Source of the DNA: Cellulomonas xylanilytica
Lineage (GTDB): Bacteria > Actinomycetota > Actinomycetes > Actinomycetales > Cellulomonadaceae
Direction: 5' to 3'
Assembly (NCBI RefSeq): GCF_007989805.1
Contig: NZ_BJUB01000006.1
Span: 62,001 to 126,000 of the forward strand
Length of the DNA: 64,000 nucleotides
The notes under the pieces were generated by a model. That model saw only the letters and a list, made by a program, of their open reading frames with translations. It was not told where the DNA came from and did no database searches. Within the stretch, counting starts at the first letter, position 1; each line of letters opens with the position of its first letter. The translations under genes and the position numbers were made by a program. Positions 18,873-27,326 of this stretch are shown piece after piece.

Positions 18873-19565
18873 TCAGGGCCGCTGCTGCGCCGCGAGCACC
18901 CGGTACGCGTCCGCCGCGGCGTCCTGCTCGGCGAGCTTCTTGGCCGGGCCGACGCCGACCCCGCGCGGCTCGCCGGCGACGATGGCGCGCGCCGTGAAGG
19001 TGCGGGAGTGGTCCGGGCCCTCGCCCGTGACGTCGTAGCTGGGCGCGCCGAGCCCTAAGGAGGCGGACAGCTCCTGCAGCGACGTCTTCCAGTCGAGACC
19101 GGCACCGAGGTCGGCCGCGGCGACGAGCGACGGCCCGACGAGGCGCTCGACGACCGCGCGGGCGGTCTCGACGCCGTGGTTCAGGTAGACGGCCCCGAAG
19201 ACCGCCTCGAGCGTGTCCGACAGGATCGAGTCCTTGTCCCGCCCGCCCGTCGACAGCTCACCCTTGCCCAGCAGCACGTAGTCGCCGAGGTCGAGGTCGC
19301 GGGCGACCAGCGCGAGCGCACGCTGCGACACGGTCGCGGCCCGCATCTTCGCGAGCGCGCCCTCCGGCAGGTCGGGGTGCGCGCGGTACAGCGACTCCGT
19401 GACCACGAGCCCGAGCACCGCGTCCCCGAGGAACTCGAGCCGTTCGTTGGTGGGGATGCCGCCCGCCTCGTGCGCGAACGACCGGTGCGTCAGGGCAAGC
19501 ACAAGAAGCTCGGGGTCCAGATGGACCCCGAGCTTCTCGTGCAAGAGCTCTGCCGCGGCACTCAC
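18873..19565 (-). CDS. rnc: Ribonuclease III
   Basis: RNase III cuts double-stranded RNA in rRNA precursors and regulatory duplexes. I choose GTG 19565, five bases after GGAGGA, giving 230 residues; the upstream extension has no family similarity. The catalytic signature [12 protein letters not shown] is at 40-51, and the C-terminal double-stranded-RNA-binding domain occupies about 155-225, ending with [16 protein letters not shown]. It sits between rpmF and mutM on the same strand, consistent with the rpmF-rnc linkage seen widely in bacteria. Confidence 0.97.
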   Translation of the reverse strand: MSAAAELLHEKLGVHLDPELLVLALTHRSFAHEAGGIPTNERLEFLGDAVLGLVVTESLYRAHPDLPEGALAKMRAATVSQRALALVARDLDLGDYVLLGKGELSTGGRDKDSILSDTLEAVFGAVYLNHGVETARAVVERLVGPSLVAAADLGAGLDWKTSLQELSASLGLGAPSYDVTGEGPDHSRTFTARAIVAGEPRGVGVGPAKKLAEQDAAADAYRVLAAQQRP

Positions 19566-19611
19566 GCCGGTCCTCCGGTCATCGAATGCTCCACGGCGGA
19601 CGAGCGAACCC

Positions 19612-19809
19612 TCAGCGAACCTCGAACTCGGTCCGCACGGCCTCGGCGTAGGCGCGGTCCTTGTAGGTACCGCACGACGGGCACGCCGTGTGCGGCATCT
19701 TGTTCGCCTTGCACTGCGGGCAGGTGTGGAGCGTCGTGGCAGTGGTCTTCCACTGCGACCGACGCGCACGGGTGTTGCTGCGCGACATCTTGCGCTTCGG
19801 AACAGCCAC
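19612..19809 (-). CDS. rpmF: 50S ribosomal protein L32, zinc-binding form
   Basis: L32 of 65 residues, beginning [20 protein letters not shown] as expected. Cysteines at 30, 33, 43 and 46 form the CxxC...CxxC zinc knuckle, so this is the zinc-requiring (C+) paralogue rather than the Zur-induced cysteine-less form. It starts two bases after the DUF177 stop, the conserved yceD-rpmF pairing. Confidence 0.98.
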   Translation of the reverse strand: MAVPKRKMSRSNTRARRSQWKTTATTLHTCPQCKANKMPHTACPSCGTYKDRAYAEAVRTEFEVR

Positions 19810-19811
19810 GG

Positions 19812-20393
19812 CTAGCTCTCTTTCGTCTCGTCGTTCGAACCCAGCAGGCCGCTCAGGGCGGACCAGCGGGGGTCAAGCGTCTCATGCGAGTGGTCAGGGT
19901 CGTCCGCCAGCCGCGCGCCACACTCGGAGCACAGACCGGGGCAGTCGGGACGGCACAGCGGCTGGAACGGCAGAGCCGGCACGACCGTGTCCCGCAACGC
20001 GGGTTCGAGATCGACCAGGTCGTCGTCCCCGAGCTCACGCACGTCTTCTTCCTCGTCGCCGTCCTCCACCGCGACGGCCGCACGCTCGGGGTAGACGTAG
20101 AGCTCCGTGAGCGGGACGTCGACATCCTCGACGACCTCACCCAGGCAGCGCACGCACTCCCCGATCGCCCGACCACGGACGGATCCGGTGACCAGGACCC
20201 CCTCCATGACCGCCTCGAGCCGAAGATCCAGCTCGACGTCGGTCCCGGTGGGGATGCCGATCACGTCGGTACCGAGATCCTCCGGGGCGGCCACGGTGCG
20301 CTGCACGGTCCTCGTCGATCCCGGACGTCGGCCGAGCTCGTGAGTATCGAGCACGAGCGGCGAACGGGGATCGAGGCGAACAGGGCGCGACAC
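19812..20393 (-). CDS. DUF177/YceD family protein
   Basis: YceD-family proteins are linked to 23S rRNA accumulation and are almost always upstream of rpmF, as here. I start at GTG 20393 (VSRPVRLDPRSPLVLDTHELG), ten bases after GAGGGG, giving 193 residues; an ATG at 20429 and a TTG at 20444 are longer options. The centre shows the family block ECVRCLGEVVEDVDVPLTE. The C-terminal part has clustered cysteines (CRPDCPGLCSECG) that could bind metal. An acidic stretch separates the two. Transcription probably begins about 50 bases upstream at the promoter at 20451-20480. Confidence 0.92.
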   Translation of the reverse strand: MSRPVRLDPRSPLVLDTHELGRRPGSTRTVQRTVAAPEDLGTDVIGIPTGTDVELDLRLEAVMEGVLVTGSVRGRAIGECVRCLGEVVEDVDVPLTELYVYPERAAVAVEDGDEEEDVRELGDDDLVDLEPALRDTVVPALPFQPLCRPDCPGLCSECGARLADDPDHSHETLDPRWSALSGLLGSNDETKES

Positions 20394-20450
20394 GGCCAGA
20401 AGTCCCCTCGTTGATCTCGGTCCCGCCATGAGCGGCAGAACCAACGGATA

Positions 20451-20480
20451 ACTCTACGGCACAGGTCAGGGGCCACCCAA
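20451..20480 (-). promoter_or_regulatory. Promoter of the DUF177-rpmF-rnc-mutM operon
   Basis: On the minus strand TTGGGT (20475-20480) and TAGAGT (20451-20456) are separated by 18 bases. It precedes the DUF177 start by about 57 bases. Confidence 0.6.
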
Positions 20481-20503
20481 ATCGTTCGGGAGTGGCGGAG
20501 GTC

Positions 20504-20995
20504 TCACGACTCGTCGCCCCCGAGCCGCCCGGCCAGCTTCGCCCGGCCCGCCTGGACCTGGCTCAGGACCTTGCCCAGGTCGATCTCGAAGTCCGCCAGC
20601 CGGCGGTCGCAGTAGTCGTCCGCGTCCCGCCGGAGCCCCTCGGCCACCTGCTCGGCCTCCGCGACCAGCGCCGCGGCGCGCTCCTGCGCCGCCACGACCA
20701 CGGCCTCCCGGTCGACGAGGGCGGCCGCCTGGGCCCGCGCCTGGGCGAGCAGCGCATCGGCGTCCGCCTGCGCGGCCGAGCGGGCGGTGTCCGCGTCGGC
20801 CAGCACCTCGTCGGCGCGCGAGAGCTGGCTGGGCAGGACGTCACGGGCCTGGTCCACCAGGTCCAGCAGCTCGGCGCGGTTCACCAGCACCGACGACGAC
20901 ATCGGCATCGCCCGGGCGTTCGCGACCGCGGACGCGATGGCGTCCAGCACGCCGGTGAGGCCCTCGGGCCTCGTGGTCGGGTCCTCGTCGGTCAT
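20504..20995 (-). CDS. sepIVA: SepIVA-like DivIVA-domain coiled-coil protein
   Basis: A 163-residue, mostly helical protein with heptad-like Ala/Glu/Asp repeats at about 65-130, starting at ATG 20995 inside the coaD stop (ATGA). The block MPMSSSVLVNRAELLDLVDQ and the C-terminal DDYCDRRLADFEIDLGKVL closely resemble the ends of mycobacterial SepIVA (Rv2927c), an essential septation and cell-elongation factor encoded beside DUF177 and rnc, as here. The internal coiled coil is much shorter than in the mycobacterial protein (163 versus about 245 residues). It likely acts at the cytoplasmic membrane in division or polar growth; this is inferred from family and neighbourhood. Confidence 0.85.
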   Translation of the reverse strand: MTDEDPTTRPEGLTGVLDAIASAVANARAMPMSSSVLVNRAELLDLVDQARDVLPSQLSRADEVLADADTARSAAQADADALLAQARAQAAALVDREAVVVAAQERAAALVAEAEQVAEGLRRDADDYCDRRLADFEIDLGKVLSQVQAGRAKLAGRLGGDES

Positions 20996-21480
20996 CCTGC
21001 GTCCCCTCCTCGTAGTGCCGCCCGCACCGCCTCCGCGACTCCCGCCGGCACCAGGTCGTCGATCGGGCCGCCGTAGCGGGCCACGTCCTTGACCAGCGAC
21101 GACGCGATGTGCGCGAGCGCATGGTCCCCGACGACGAACACGGTCTCGACACCCGACAGGTGCCGGTTCATCAGCGCCATCGGCAGCTCGGCGTCGAAGT
21201 CGGCGCCGCCGCGCAGGCCCTTCACCACCGCGACCGCCCCCACCGTACGGACGAAGTCGGCGAGCAGCCCGTCGACGGCCTCCACCCGGACACCGTCCAC
21301 GTCCGCGAGCGCCGCACGCGCGAGCGCGACCCGCTGCTCGACGGACAGCAGCGACGCCTTGGACGAGTTGCGGGCGACCCCGACGACGACCTCGTCGAAC
21401 ATCGTGCTCGCTCGCCGGACGACATCCACGTGCCCGAGCGTGAGGGGGTCGAACGACCCGGGGCAGACGGCAGTGGTCAC
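20992..21480 (-). CDS. coaD: Phosphopantetheine adenylyltransferase
   Basis: CoaD makes dephospho-CoA from 4'-phosphopantetheine and ATP. The 162-residue sequence has the nucleotidyltransferase motif CPGSFDPLTLGHVDVVRRA at 6-24, the same fold as NadD at 1315. The C-terminal half contains KGLRGGADFDAELPMALMNR, diagnostic for CoaD. The start is GTG 21480: TACCCT ends six bases before it, so the mRNA is probably leaderless. The stop overlaps the start of the SepIVA-like gene by ATGA. Confidence 0.97.
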   Translation of the reverse strand: MTTAVCPGSFDPLTLGHVDVVRRASTMFDEVVVGVARNSSKASLLSVEQRVALARAALADVDGVRVEAVDGLLADFVRTVGAVAVVKGLRGGADFDAELPMALMNRHLSGVETVFVVGDHALAHIASSLVKDVARYGGPIDDLVPAGVAEAVRAALRGGDAG

Positions 21481-21542
21481 CTCGCCAGGGTAGGCCAGCG
21501 GCCCGGCCCGACCACCCGGACGCGGCCGTCCTACCCTCGGGC
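21481..21542. promoter_or_regulatory. Divergent leaderless promoters, coaD and acetyltransferase
   Basis: The 62-base spacer has TACCCT on the minus strand (21487-21492), six bases from the coaD GTG, and TACCCT on the plus strand (21532-21537), five bases from the acetyltransferase ATG. Convincing -35 boxes are absent on both sides. Confidence 0.6.
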
Positions 21543-22187
21543 ATGGCCTCCGACGTCGTCCTGGACCACGCGTCCGCCGCCGACTCCCCCGCGATCCGCA
21601 CGGTGCTGGCCCGCGCGTACCGGACGAACCCCCTGATGGTGTGGGCGCTCCCGGACGACGGCACGCGCCAGGACGCCTGCGCCGCCTGGCTCGGGCCGTC
21701 CGTCGACCGCTACCTGGCCGTGGGTCGGGTGCACGTCGCCCGGGTCGCAGGCCGCGTCGTGGGCGTGGCGGCCTGGCGGCTGCCGGGCGCCGCCACCCCG
21801 CCGGAGTCGCTGCCCACGCCCGCCGGGGTGCTCGCCGCGCTCGTGGGCCGTGCGCGGGCCGACGGGATCCTGTCCGCGCTCGGCTCCGCGGCCCCGCTCG
21901 CACCCGGCAGCCCGGCTGCGTACCTCAACTACCTCGCGGTCGACCCCGACCTGCAGGGCCGGGCGATCGGGCGCTCGCTCGCCGAGGCGGGGATCGGTGC
22001 CGCCGACGCCGACGGCCTCGGTACCTACCTGGGCACGACAGACCCGCGCAACCTGCCGTTCTACCGCCGGCTGGGGTACGTCGACGCGGGTGCGGTGCCC
22101 CTCGGCCCGGACGGTCCGGTGCTCGTCGTGCTGCACCGGGCTCAGGCTGCGGCGAGCTCCGCGAACCACATGACCGTGTCCCCGTAG
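21543..22187 (+). CDS. GNAT family N-acetyltransferase
   Basis: A 214-residue acetyl-CoA-dependent acetyltransferase. The acetyl-CoA-binding region appears as YLNYLAVDPDLQGRAIGRSL near 127-146, a Q/RxxGxG/A-type motif, and NLPFYRRLGYVD near 170 marks the usual C-terminal strand. The substrate cannot be told from sequence. An internal Ala/Pro-rich segment (about 75-120) is longer than in minimal GNATs. The ATG lies five bases after a TACCCT hexamer, so it is probably leaderless. Its last 46 bases overlap the convergent rsmD. Confidence 0.9.
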   Translation: MASDVVLDHASAADSPAIRTVLARAYRTNPLMVWALPDDGTRQDACAAWLGPSVDRYLAVGRVHVARVAGRVVGVAAWRLPGAATPPESLPTPAGVLAALVGRARADGILSALGSAAPLAPGSPAAYLNYLAVDPDLQGRAIGRSLAEAGIGAADADGLGTYLGTTDPRNLPFYRRLGYVDAGAVPLGPDGPVLVVLHRAQAAASSANHMTVSP

Positions 22188-22699
22188 GCGCGCCGGTCGA
22201 ACCGCACGAGCCCGGTCGGCCACGTCGGCTCGGGGGTGCGTGCTGCCCGCTCGACGACGACGACCGCGTGGGGCGTCAGGGCCGCCTCGACGCCCTGCAG
22301 GACCTCCGCCAGGTCGGTCTCCGGGAGGTCGTAGGGCGGGTCGGCCAGCACGAGGTCCCAGGGTGTGACCGTCGGCCGCGCCGCGAACCGCTCGGCCCTC
22401 TCGGCGACCACCTGCACCGTGGCCGCCAGCTCGAGCGCGGCGACGTTGCGGCGGCAGACGTCGGCCGCGTCGCGCGCCGACTCGACCAGCGTCACGTGCG
22501 CGGCCCCCCGGCTCGCGGCCTCGATCCCGAGCGCCCCGGAACCCGCGTACAGGTCCAGAACCCTTGCTCCCTCGACCACGTCGAGGTGCTCCAGGCGCGA
22601 GAACAGCGCCTCGCGGACGCGTTCGCTCGTCGGCCGGGTCCCGGCGCGCGGCACGGCGAGCGTGCGCCCGCCGACCGTCCCCGCCACGATCCGGGTCAC
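22142..22699 (-). CDS. rsmD: 16S rRNA (guanine966-N2)-methyltransferase
   Basis: RsmD methylates G966 of 16S rRNA in the assembled 30S subunit. The 185-residue protein begins at GTG 22699 (VTRIVAGTVGGRTL). It has the SAM-binding motif VLDLYAGSGALGIEAASRGA at about 47-66 and the catalytic DPPY at 120-123. The RPTSERVREALFSRL block near 22-36 is typical of RsmD. It is translationally coupled (GTGA) to the ABC permease upstream. A coaD-rsmD neighbourhood is widely conserved, here with the acetyltransferase inserted. Confidence 0.95.
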   Translation of the reverse strand: MTRIVAGTVGGRTLAVPRAGTRPTSERVREALFSRLEHLDVVEGARVLDLYAGSGALGIEAASRGAAHVTLVESARDAADVCRRNVAALELAATVQVVAERAERFAARPTVTPWDLVLADPPYDLPETDLAEVLQGVEAALTPHAVVVVERAARTPEPTWPTGLVRFDRRAYGDTVMWFAELAAA

Positions 22700-24309
22700 C
22701 GGCGGGCTCCCGCCCCCTGCTGCTCCTGCGCGTCCATGAGGGTCTCCATGAGCGAGCGCGTCCGGATGGACGAGGCGATGGCCACCGCGATGACCGACAG
22801 GACGAGCTGCGCGTAGAGCAGGGGTGCGTTCACGGTCCGCAGCAGCACCGCGATCCACACCGGCAGCAGGCACAGGATGACGAGGTCCGGACCCCGCGCG
22901 AGCACGGTCGCGACACCGGTGGGCAGGGCGCCCATCGGCGTGGACACCAGGGCACCGCCCCAGTCGGGCGCCGGTCGGTAGGACCCGCGCACGGCGGCTG
23001 CCGCCCACACGGGGGTCGACGCGACGCCGAGCGCGATCCACCCCGGCACGTCGGACGCCCACCGGCCGACGGCGGCGAACGCGACGACGGACCACAGCAG
23101 CATCGCCGCCGCGGGCACGACCATGCGCAGCCGCCGGACCGTCTTGGCGTCCAGCGGCAGCAGCCGGTCCAGGATGGGCGCCATCTCGGCGCGCCGTGCC
23201 CCCTCCCCCGTGGCGCTCATGGCGACGGAGCCCGCGATCAGCAGGGCGAAGAGAACACCGATCGGGCTGGCGAGCTGCGGCACGGTGCTCACCAGGACGG
23301 GCACCAGCGCCGCGACGACGAGCTGGACCACGTGCCGCGCGGAGCGGCGCAGCACCACCAGGTCCGCCGTGATGAGGGCGGACACCGGACCGCGCGCCGT
23401 GAGCAGGGGCGAGATCCACCGCCGCACCGGTGCAGCCGCCCCGTCCGTCAGCGCGCGACCGAGCTCGCGGGAGTCCATCGACACGACCGCACCGACCGCC
23501 TGCGTGGCCACCGAGCCGCTTTCCCGCAGGGTCCGGGACGGGATCCGGCCGAGCCGCCGGTCGACGACCACCGCGAGCAGGACGATCACGGGCACGAGCC
23601 CGACCACGAACCACCACGGCGCGCTCGGCAGCTCGTCGACGGACCAGCCGACCCGCGCGAGCACCACGGCGGCGACCGGCGCGAGGAAGAGCAGGACGTC
23701 ACCGGCGAGCGCGAGCGAGCGCCGCGACACCCCGGCCGACTGGCCCACGCCCGCGAGCAGGACGATCCCGGCGGCGACCAGCGCCGCGGTCGCCGCCACC
23801 CGCGCCACGCGCAGGCCCGGGTCGGCGAGCAGCCCGGCGTCCAGGAGGGCGACGAGGACGGCGCCGACGAAACCGGCCAGCAGCGGCAGCCGACGTGCCG
23901 CCGGGCGCAGGAGCCCGCGACGGTCGACCGGCAGCGCGAGCCACCAGGCCGCCTCCGCTCCCCCGGCGCCCACCGGCCCGAGCCGACCCGCGAGCGACAG
24001 GAGAGCGCCGGCGAGCGCCACGACGATGACCACGACGAGGGTCGCCAGGCTCAGGGTCAGGGGTGCCTCGACGTCGGGCGTCGGCGGCAGGGACGCGCGC
24101 ATCGCCTGCGCGGCGCCGAGCGCGATGCCGATGCTGATCGCGATGCTGATGACCGCGTAGTAGACGCCTCCCAGGAGCGAGCCGATGCTGGCGCCGCCGC
24201 GGGAGTTGGCCGCCTGGGACGTGAAGCGGCGGATGCTCTTCGCCGACGGCACCGCCCCCAGCTCGAACGGCTGGACCTCGGGCTCGTCGTCGTGGTGGGT
24301 CGCGGTCAC
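22696..24309 (-). CDS. ABC transporter permease-type membrane protein (DUF6297-like)
   Basis: A 537-residue membrane protein with roughly ten or more hydrophobic helices, starting at GTG 24309 inside the stop of the ATPase gene and ending inside the rsmD start. The N-terminal 50 residues are soluble and charged (SAKSIRRFTSQAANSR). The pairing with a stand-alone ATPase makes it the membrane half of an ABC system. From memory it matches the DUF6297 family of actinobacterial permeases; substrate and direction are unknown. No solute-binding protein is nearby, which favours export or a regulatory role. Confidence 0.85.
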   Translation of the reverse strand: MTATHHDDEPEVQPFELGAVPSAKSIRRFTSQAANSRGGASIGSLLGGVYYAVISIAISIGIALGAAQAMRASLPPTPDVEAPLTLSLATLVVVIVVALAGALLSLAGRLGPVGAGGAEAAWWLALPVDRRGLLRPAARRLPLLAGFVGAVLVALLDAGLLADPGLRVARVAATAALVAAGIVLLAGVGQSAGVSRRSLALAGDVLLFLAPVAAVVLARVGWSVDELPSAPWWFVVGLVPVIVLLAVVVDRRLGRIPSRTLRESGSVATQAVGAVVSMDSRELGRALTDGAAAPVRRWISPLLTARGPVSALITADLVVLRRSARHVVQLVVAALVPVLVSTVPQLASPIGVLFALLIAGSVAMSATGEGARRAEMAPILDRLLPLDAKTVRRLRMVVPAAAMLLWSVVAFAAVGRWASDVPGWIALGVASTPVWAAAAVRGSYRPAPDWGGALVSTPMGALPTGVATVLARGPDLVILCLLPVWIAVLLRTVNAPLLYAQLVLSVIAVAIASSIRTRSLMETLMDAQEQQGAGARR

Positions 24310-24998
24310 GGGTTCTCCCGCGAGATCAGGTCGGCCGCCTGGTCCGTGGGCAGCAGGCGGGTGACGTCGTCCGCGACGTGCACGGCCCGGTCGGCGACGG
24401 CTCGCAGGAGGTCGGGGTCGTGCGTGGCCAGGAGCACGGAGCCGCCCGCGGCCTTCTCGGCGACGATGCGCGCGGCGAGCCGGTCCCGCATCGCGCGGTC
24501 GAGCCGCTGCTCGGGCTCGTCGAGGACCAGCAGGGAGCGCGGCCGGACGAAGCCCGCGGCGAGCAGGAGCCGGCGCCGCTGACCCGACGAGAGCGCGACC
24601 GGCAGCGAGCGCGCGTGGTCGGTCAGCCCGAACTCGGCGAGCAGCCCGGCGACGACCTCCTGCGCACCGTGCACGCCGTGCCCGCGAGCGGTGAGGTACA
24701 GGTGCTCGGAGACCGTCAGGGCCGGGAAGTACGCGTCGTCGTCGAGGACGCTGGCCACCTTCGTGCGGAAGGCGACGTCCCGCTCGTCGACCGGGTTGTC
24801 GAACACGCGCAGCGTCCCGCCCGCCGGCTCGAGCAGCCCGATGACGGCCCGCAGGACCGTCGACTTGCCGGAGCCGTTGGCGCCGACCAGCGCGAGGACC
24901 TTGCCAGAGGCGAGCGTGAAGGTCACGGGTGCGCACACGGGCGCCCCGCCGTAGCCGACGATCAGGTCCTGGGCGCGGATGACGGGCTTCTTGGGCAC
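24306..24998 (-). CDS. ABC transporter ATP-binding protein
   Basis: A 230-residue ATPase with Walker A GANGSGKST at 39-47, signature ALSSGQRRRLLLAAG near 150, Walker B LLVLDEPEQRLD and the switch histidine in LLATHDPDLL. I use GTG 24998: TACCCT (25006-25011) ends seven bases before it and no ribosome site is visible, so it looks leaderless. Its stop overlaps the start of the membrane partner (GTGA), fixing the pair as one system. RecG lies 52 bases upstream on the same strand. Substrate unknown. Confidence 0.92.
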   Translation of the reverse strand: MPKKPVIRAQDLIVGYGGAPVCAPVTFTLASGKVLALVGANGSGKSTVLRAVIGLLEPAGGTLRVFDNPVDERDVAFRTKVASVLDDDAYFPALTVSEHLYLTARGHGVHGAQEVVAGLLAEFGLTDHARSLPVALSSGQRRRLLLAAGFVRPRSLLVLDEPEQRLDRAMRDRLAARIVAEKAAGGSVLLATHDPDLLRAVADRAVHVADDVTRLLPTDQAADLISRENP

Positions 24999-25050
24999 GT
25001 GCGTCAGGGTATGCGAGGTCGTCGCTCCCCCGACGCACCCGGCTGCAGCC

Positions 25051-27324
25051 TCAGCTCTGGCCCAGGAACTCCTCGCGCCCGTCCGCCAGCTGCAGGTCGA
25101 TCGCCGCGCGCAGGGCCGGCCACGCGGCCAGCTCGGGGTCCGCCTCGACCAGCGCGCGGGCGTCGTCGCGCGCCCGGTCGATGACCGCGCCGTCGCTGAC
25201 GATGCGTAGGAACCGCAGCGCGCCGCGCTTCCCGGACTGCGCGGAGCCCAGCACGTCGCCCTCCTTGCGCAGCTCGAGGTCGACGCGCGCCAGCTCGAAC
25301 CCGTCGGTCGTCGCCGCGAGCGCACCCAGTCGTTGCGCGGCGACCGTGCCCTCGGGGGCGTCCGCGACGAGCAGGCACAGACCCGGGGCGCTTCCCCGCC
25401 CGACCCGGCCGCGCAGCTGGTGGAGCTGCGAGAGCCCGAACACCTGGGCGTCGAGGATCACCATGGCGGTGGCGGCGGGGACGTCGACACCGACCTCGAT
25501 GACCGTCGTCGACACGAGCACGGGGGTGCGGCCGGACGCGAAGTCCGCGATCGCCCGGTCCTTCTCCTCGCTCGTCATGCGCCCGTGCAGCAGACCCACG
25601 GCCACCCCGCCCAGTCTCGGGTCCTCCCGCAGCGTCTCGACGACCTCGAGGACCGCACGCAGCGGCCGCTTCGGTGCGCGCTGGGCCGCCGCCTGGGCCT
25701 CCCCGACGGTGACCGGCTCGTCGTCGAACACCTCGGCACCGTCCGTGCCGTCGTCGTCCTCGTCGGGGTCGATCCGCGCGCACACGACGAACGCGCGGCC
25801 GCCACCCTCGACCTCCTCGCGGACGCGGCTCCACGTCCGGTCCATCCACGCCCGGTTGTCGGCGGGCACCACGTGGGTGGTGATGCCGCTGCGGCCCGCC
25901 GGCACGTGCCGCAGCTCCGAGATCTCGAGCTCCCCGAACACCGTCATGGCCACCGTGCGCGGGATCGGGGTCGCGGTGGTCACCAGCAGGTGCGGGGCGT
26001 TCGCGGCCTTGGCCTGCAGGCGCCCCCGCTGCTCGACGCCGAACTTGTGCTGCTCGTCGACGACGACGAGCCCGAGGTCCGCGAACTGCACGGGATCGGA
26101 CAGCAGCGCGTGCGTGCCGACGACGATCCCGGCCTGACCGCTCGCCGCCTCCAGCAGGTTGCTGCGCCGCTCGGCCGTGCTCTGCGCCCCGGTGAGCAGC
26201 GCGACGCGGGTACCGATCTCGGAGCCACCCAGCAGACCGCCCTCGGCGAGGTCCCCCAGCAGCGCGCGCAGCGTGCGGACGTGCTGCGCCGCGAGCACCG
26301 ACGTCGGGGCCAGCAGCGCCGCCTGGCCGCCCGCGTCGACCACCTGCAGCATCGCCCGCAGCGCCACCACGGTCTTGCCCGAGCCGACCTCGCCCTGGAG
26401 CAGCCGCTGCATCGGGTGCGCCCGCTCGAGGTCGGCGGCGATCTGCTCGCCCGCGGCGACCTGCCCCTCGGTGAGGACGAACGGCAGCCGCGCGTCGAAG
26501 GCCTCCAGCAGCCCACCGGCGCGGGCCGGCCGCGCGGTCGACTCCTCGCGCTGCGCCCGGGCTCGCCGGCGGGCCAGCTCGGCCTGCAGGACGAACGCCT
26601 CCTCGTACCGCAGCCGCGCCTGCCCCTTGCGCCAGTCCTCCTCGGTCTGCGGCACGTGCACGCCACGCAGGGCGCTCCAGCGGGACGCGAGCTTGCGCTC
26701 CGCACGCACGGGACCCGGCACCGGGTCCGGCACGTCCTGCTCCGTCAGCCGGTCGAGCGCCGCGCGGACCGCCGCGCGGATCTTGTCCGACTCGAGCCCG
26801 GCGGTCGCGGGGTAGATCGGGATGGGCCACTCGGCCTCCTCGAGCGCGACCGCCTCGTCGACCTCGTGCCCGAAGATCGCGTACGTGGGGTTCGCCAGCT
26901 GCAGGCGACCGTTGAAGATGTTGATCTGCCCCGAGAACAGCCCCAGCGATCCCGGCACCAGACGCTTGACGTGGAAGTCGGCAGCGCCGCGGTGGGGCAT
27001 GAAGATCACCAGGTCGAGCGTGCGCGCGCCGTCGGTGACCTTCGCCTCGACGCGCGGCTTGCCGGTCTTCTGCGCCAGCCGGACCTCGGCGCTGCGCACC
27101 TGGGCCACGAGCGAGACGTTGCGCCCCACCGCGAGGCTCGCGATGTCGGTGACCTCGCGCGAGTCGGCGTACCGCCACGGGTAGTGGGCGAGCAGGTCAC
27201 CGACGGTCTCGATGCCGAGCGCCGCGAACTTCTTCAGCTCGGCAGGCTTGCCGGGCACCCGCTCGTCGAGCGGGTCCACGTTCGTGGCCACGCTGTCGTG
27301 GTACGTCAGGCCCTTGTCCGCCAC
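25051..27324 (-). CDS. recG: ATP-dependent DNA helicase RecG
   Basis: RecG remodels stalled replication forks and branched DNA. The protein has 757 residues from GTG 27324, three bases after the stop of the DAK2 gene. The N-terminal wedge/OB domain occupies about 1-240. The helicase core shows Walker A GEVGSGKTVVALRA, motif II VVDEQHKFG (a DEQH variant of DEAD), motif III TTATPIPRT, and motif VI QLRGRVGRG. A charged DPDEDDDGTDGAE insertion lies between the two RecA-like lobes, which I take as a lineage feature. The C-terminal domain is complete. Confidence 0.96.
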   Translation of the reverse strand: MADKGLTYHDSVATNVDPLDERVPGKPAELKKFAALGIETVGDLLAHYPWRYADSREVTDIASLAVGRNVSLVAQVRSAEVRLAQKTGKPRVEAKVTDGARTLDLVIFMPHRGAADFHVKRLVPGSLGLFSGQINIFNGRLQLANPTYAIFGHEVDEAVALEEAEWPIPIYPATAGLESDKIRAAVRAALDRLTEQDVPDPVPGPVRAERKLASRWSALRGVHVPQTEEDWRKGQARLRYEEAFVLQAELARRRARAQREESTARPARAGGLLEAFDARLPFVLTEGQVAAGEQIAADLERAHPMQRLLQGEVGSGKTVVALRAMLQVVDAGGQAALLAPTSVLAAQHVRTLRALLGDLAEGGLLGGSEIGTRVALLTGAQSTAERRSNLLEAASGQAGIVVGTHALLSDPVQFADLGLVVVDEQHKFGVEQRGRLQAKAANAPHLLVTTATPIPRTVAMTVFGELEISELRHVPAGRSGITTHVVPADNRAWMDRTWSRVREEVEGGGRAFVVCARIDPDEDDDGTDGAEVFDDEPVTVGEAQAAAQRAPKRPLRAVLEVVETLREDPRLGGVAVGLLHGRMTSEEKDRAIADFASGRTPVLVSTTVIEVGVDVPAATAMVILDAQVFGLSQLHQLRGRVGRGSAPGLCLLVADAPEGTVAAQRLGALAATTDGFELARVDLELRKEGDVLGSAQSGKRGALRFLRIVSDGAVIDRARDDARALVEADPELAAWPALRAAIDLQLADGREEFLGQS

Positions 27325-27326
27325 GG

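Noticed and set aside
1315-21480. nadD and coaD as a recent duplication
   Set aside because: They share only the nucleotidyltransferase fold and HxGH motif; the rest differs, consistent with an ancient superfamily.
22142-22187. Overlap of rsmD and the acetyltransferase as an annotation error
   Set aside because: Both ends carry normal family sequence; a 46-base convergent overlap is tolerable.
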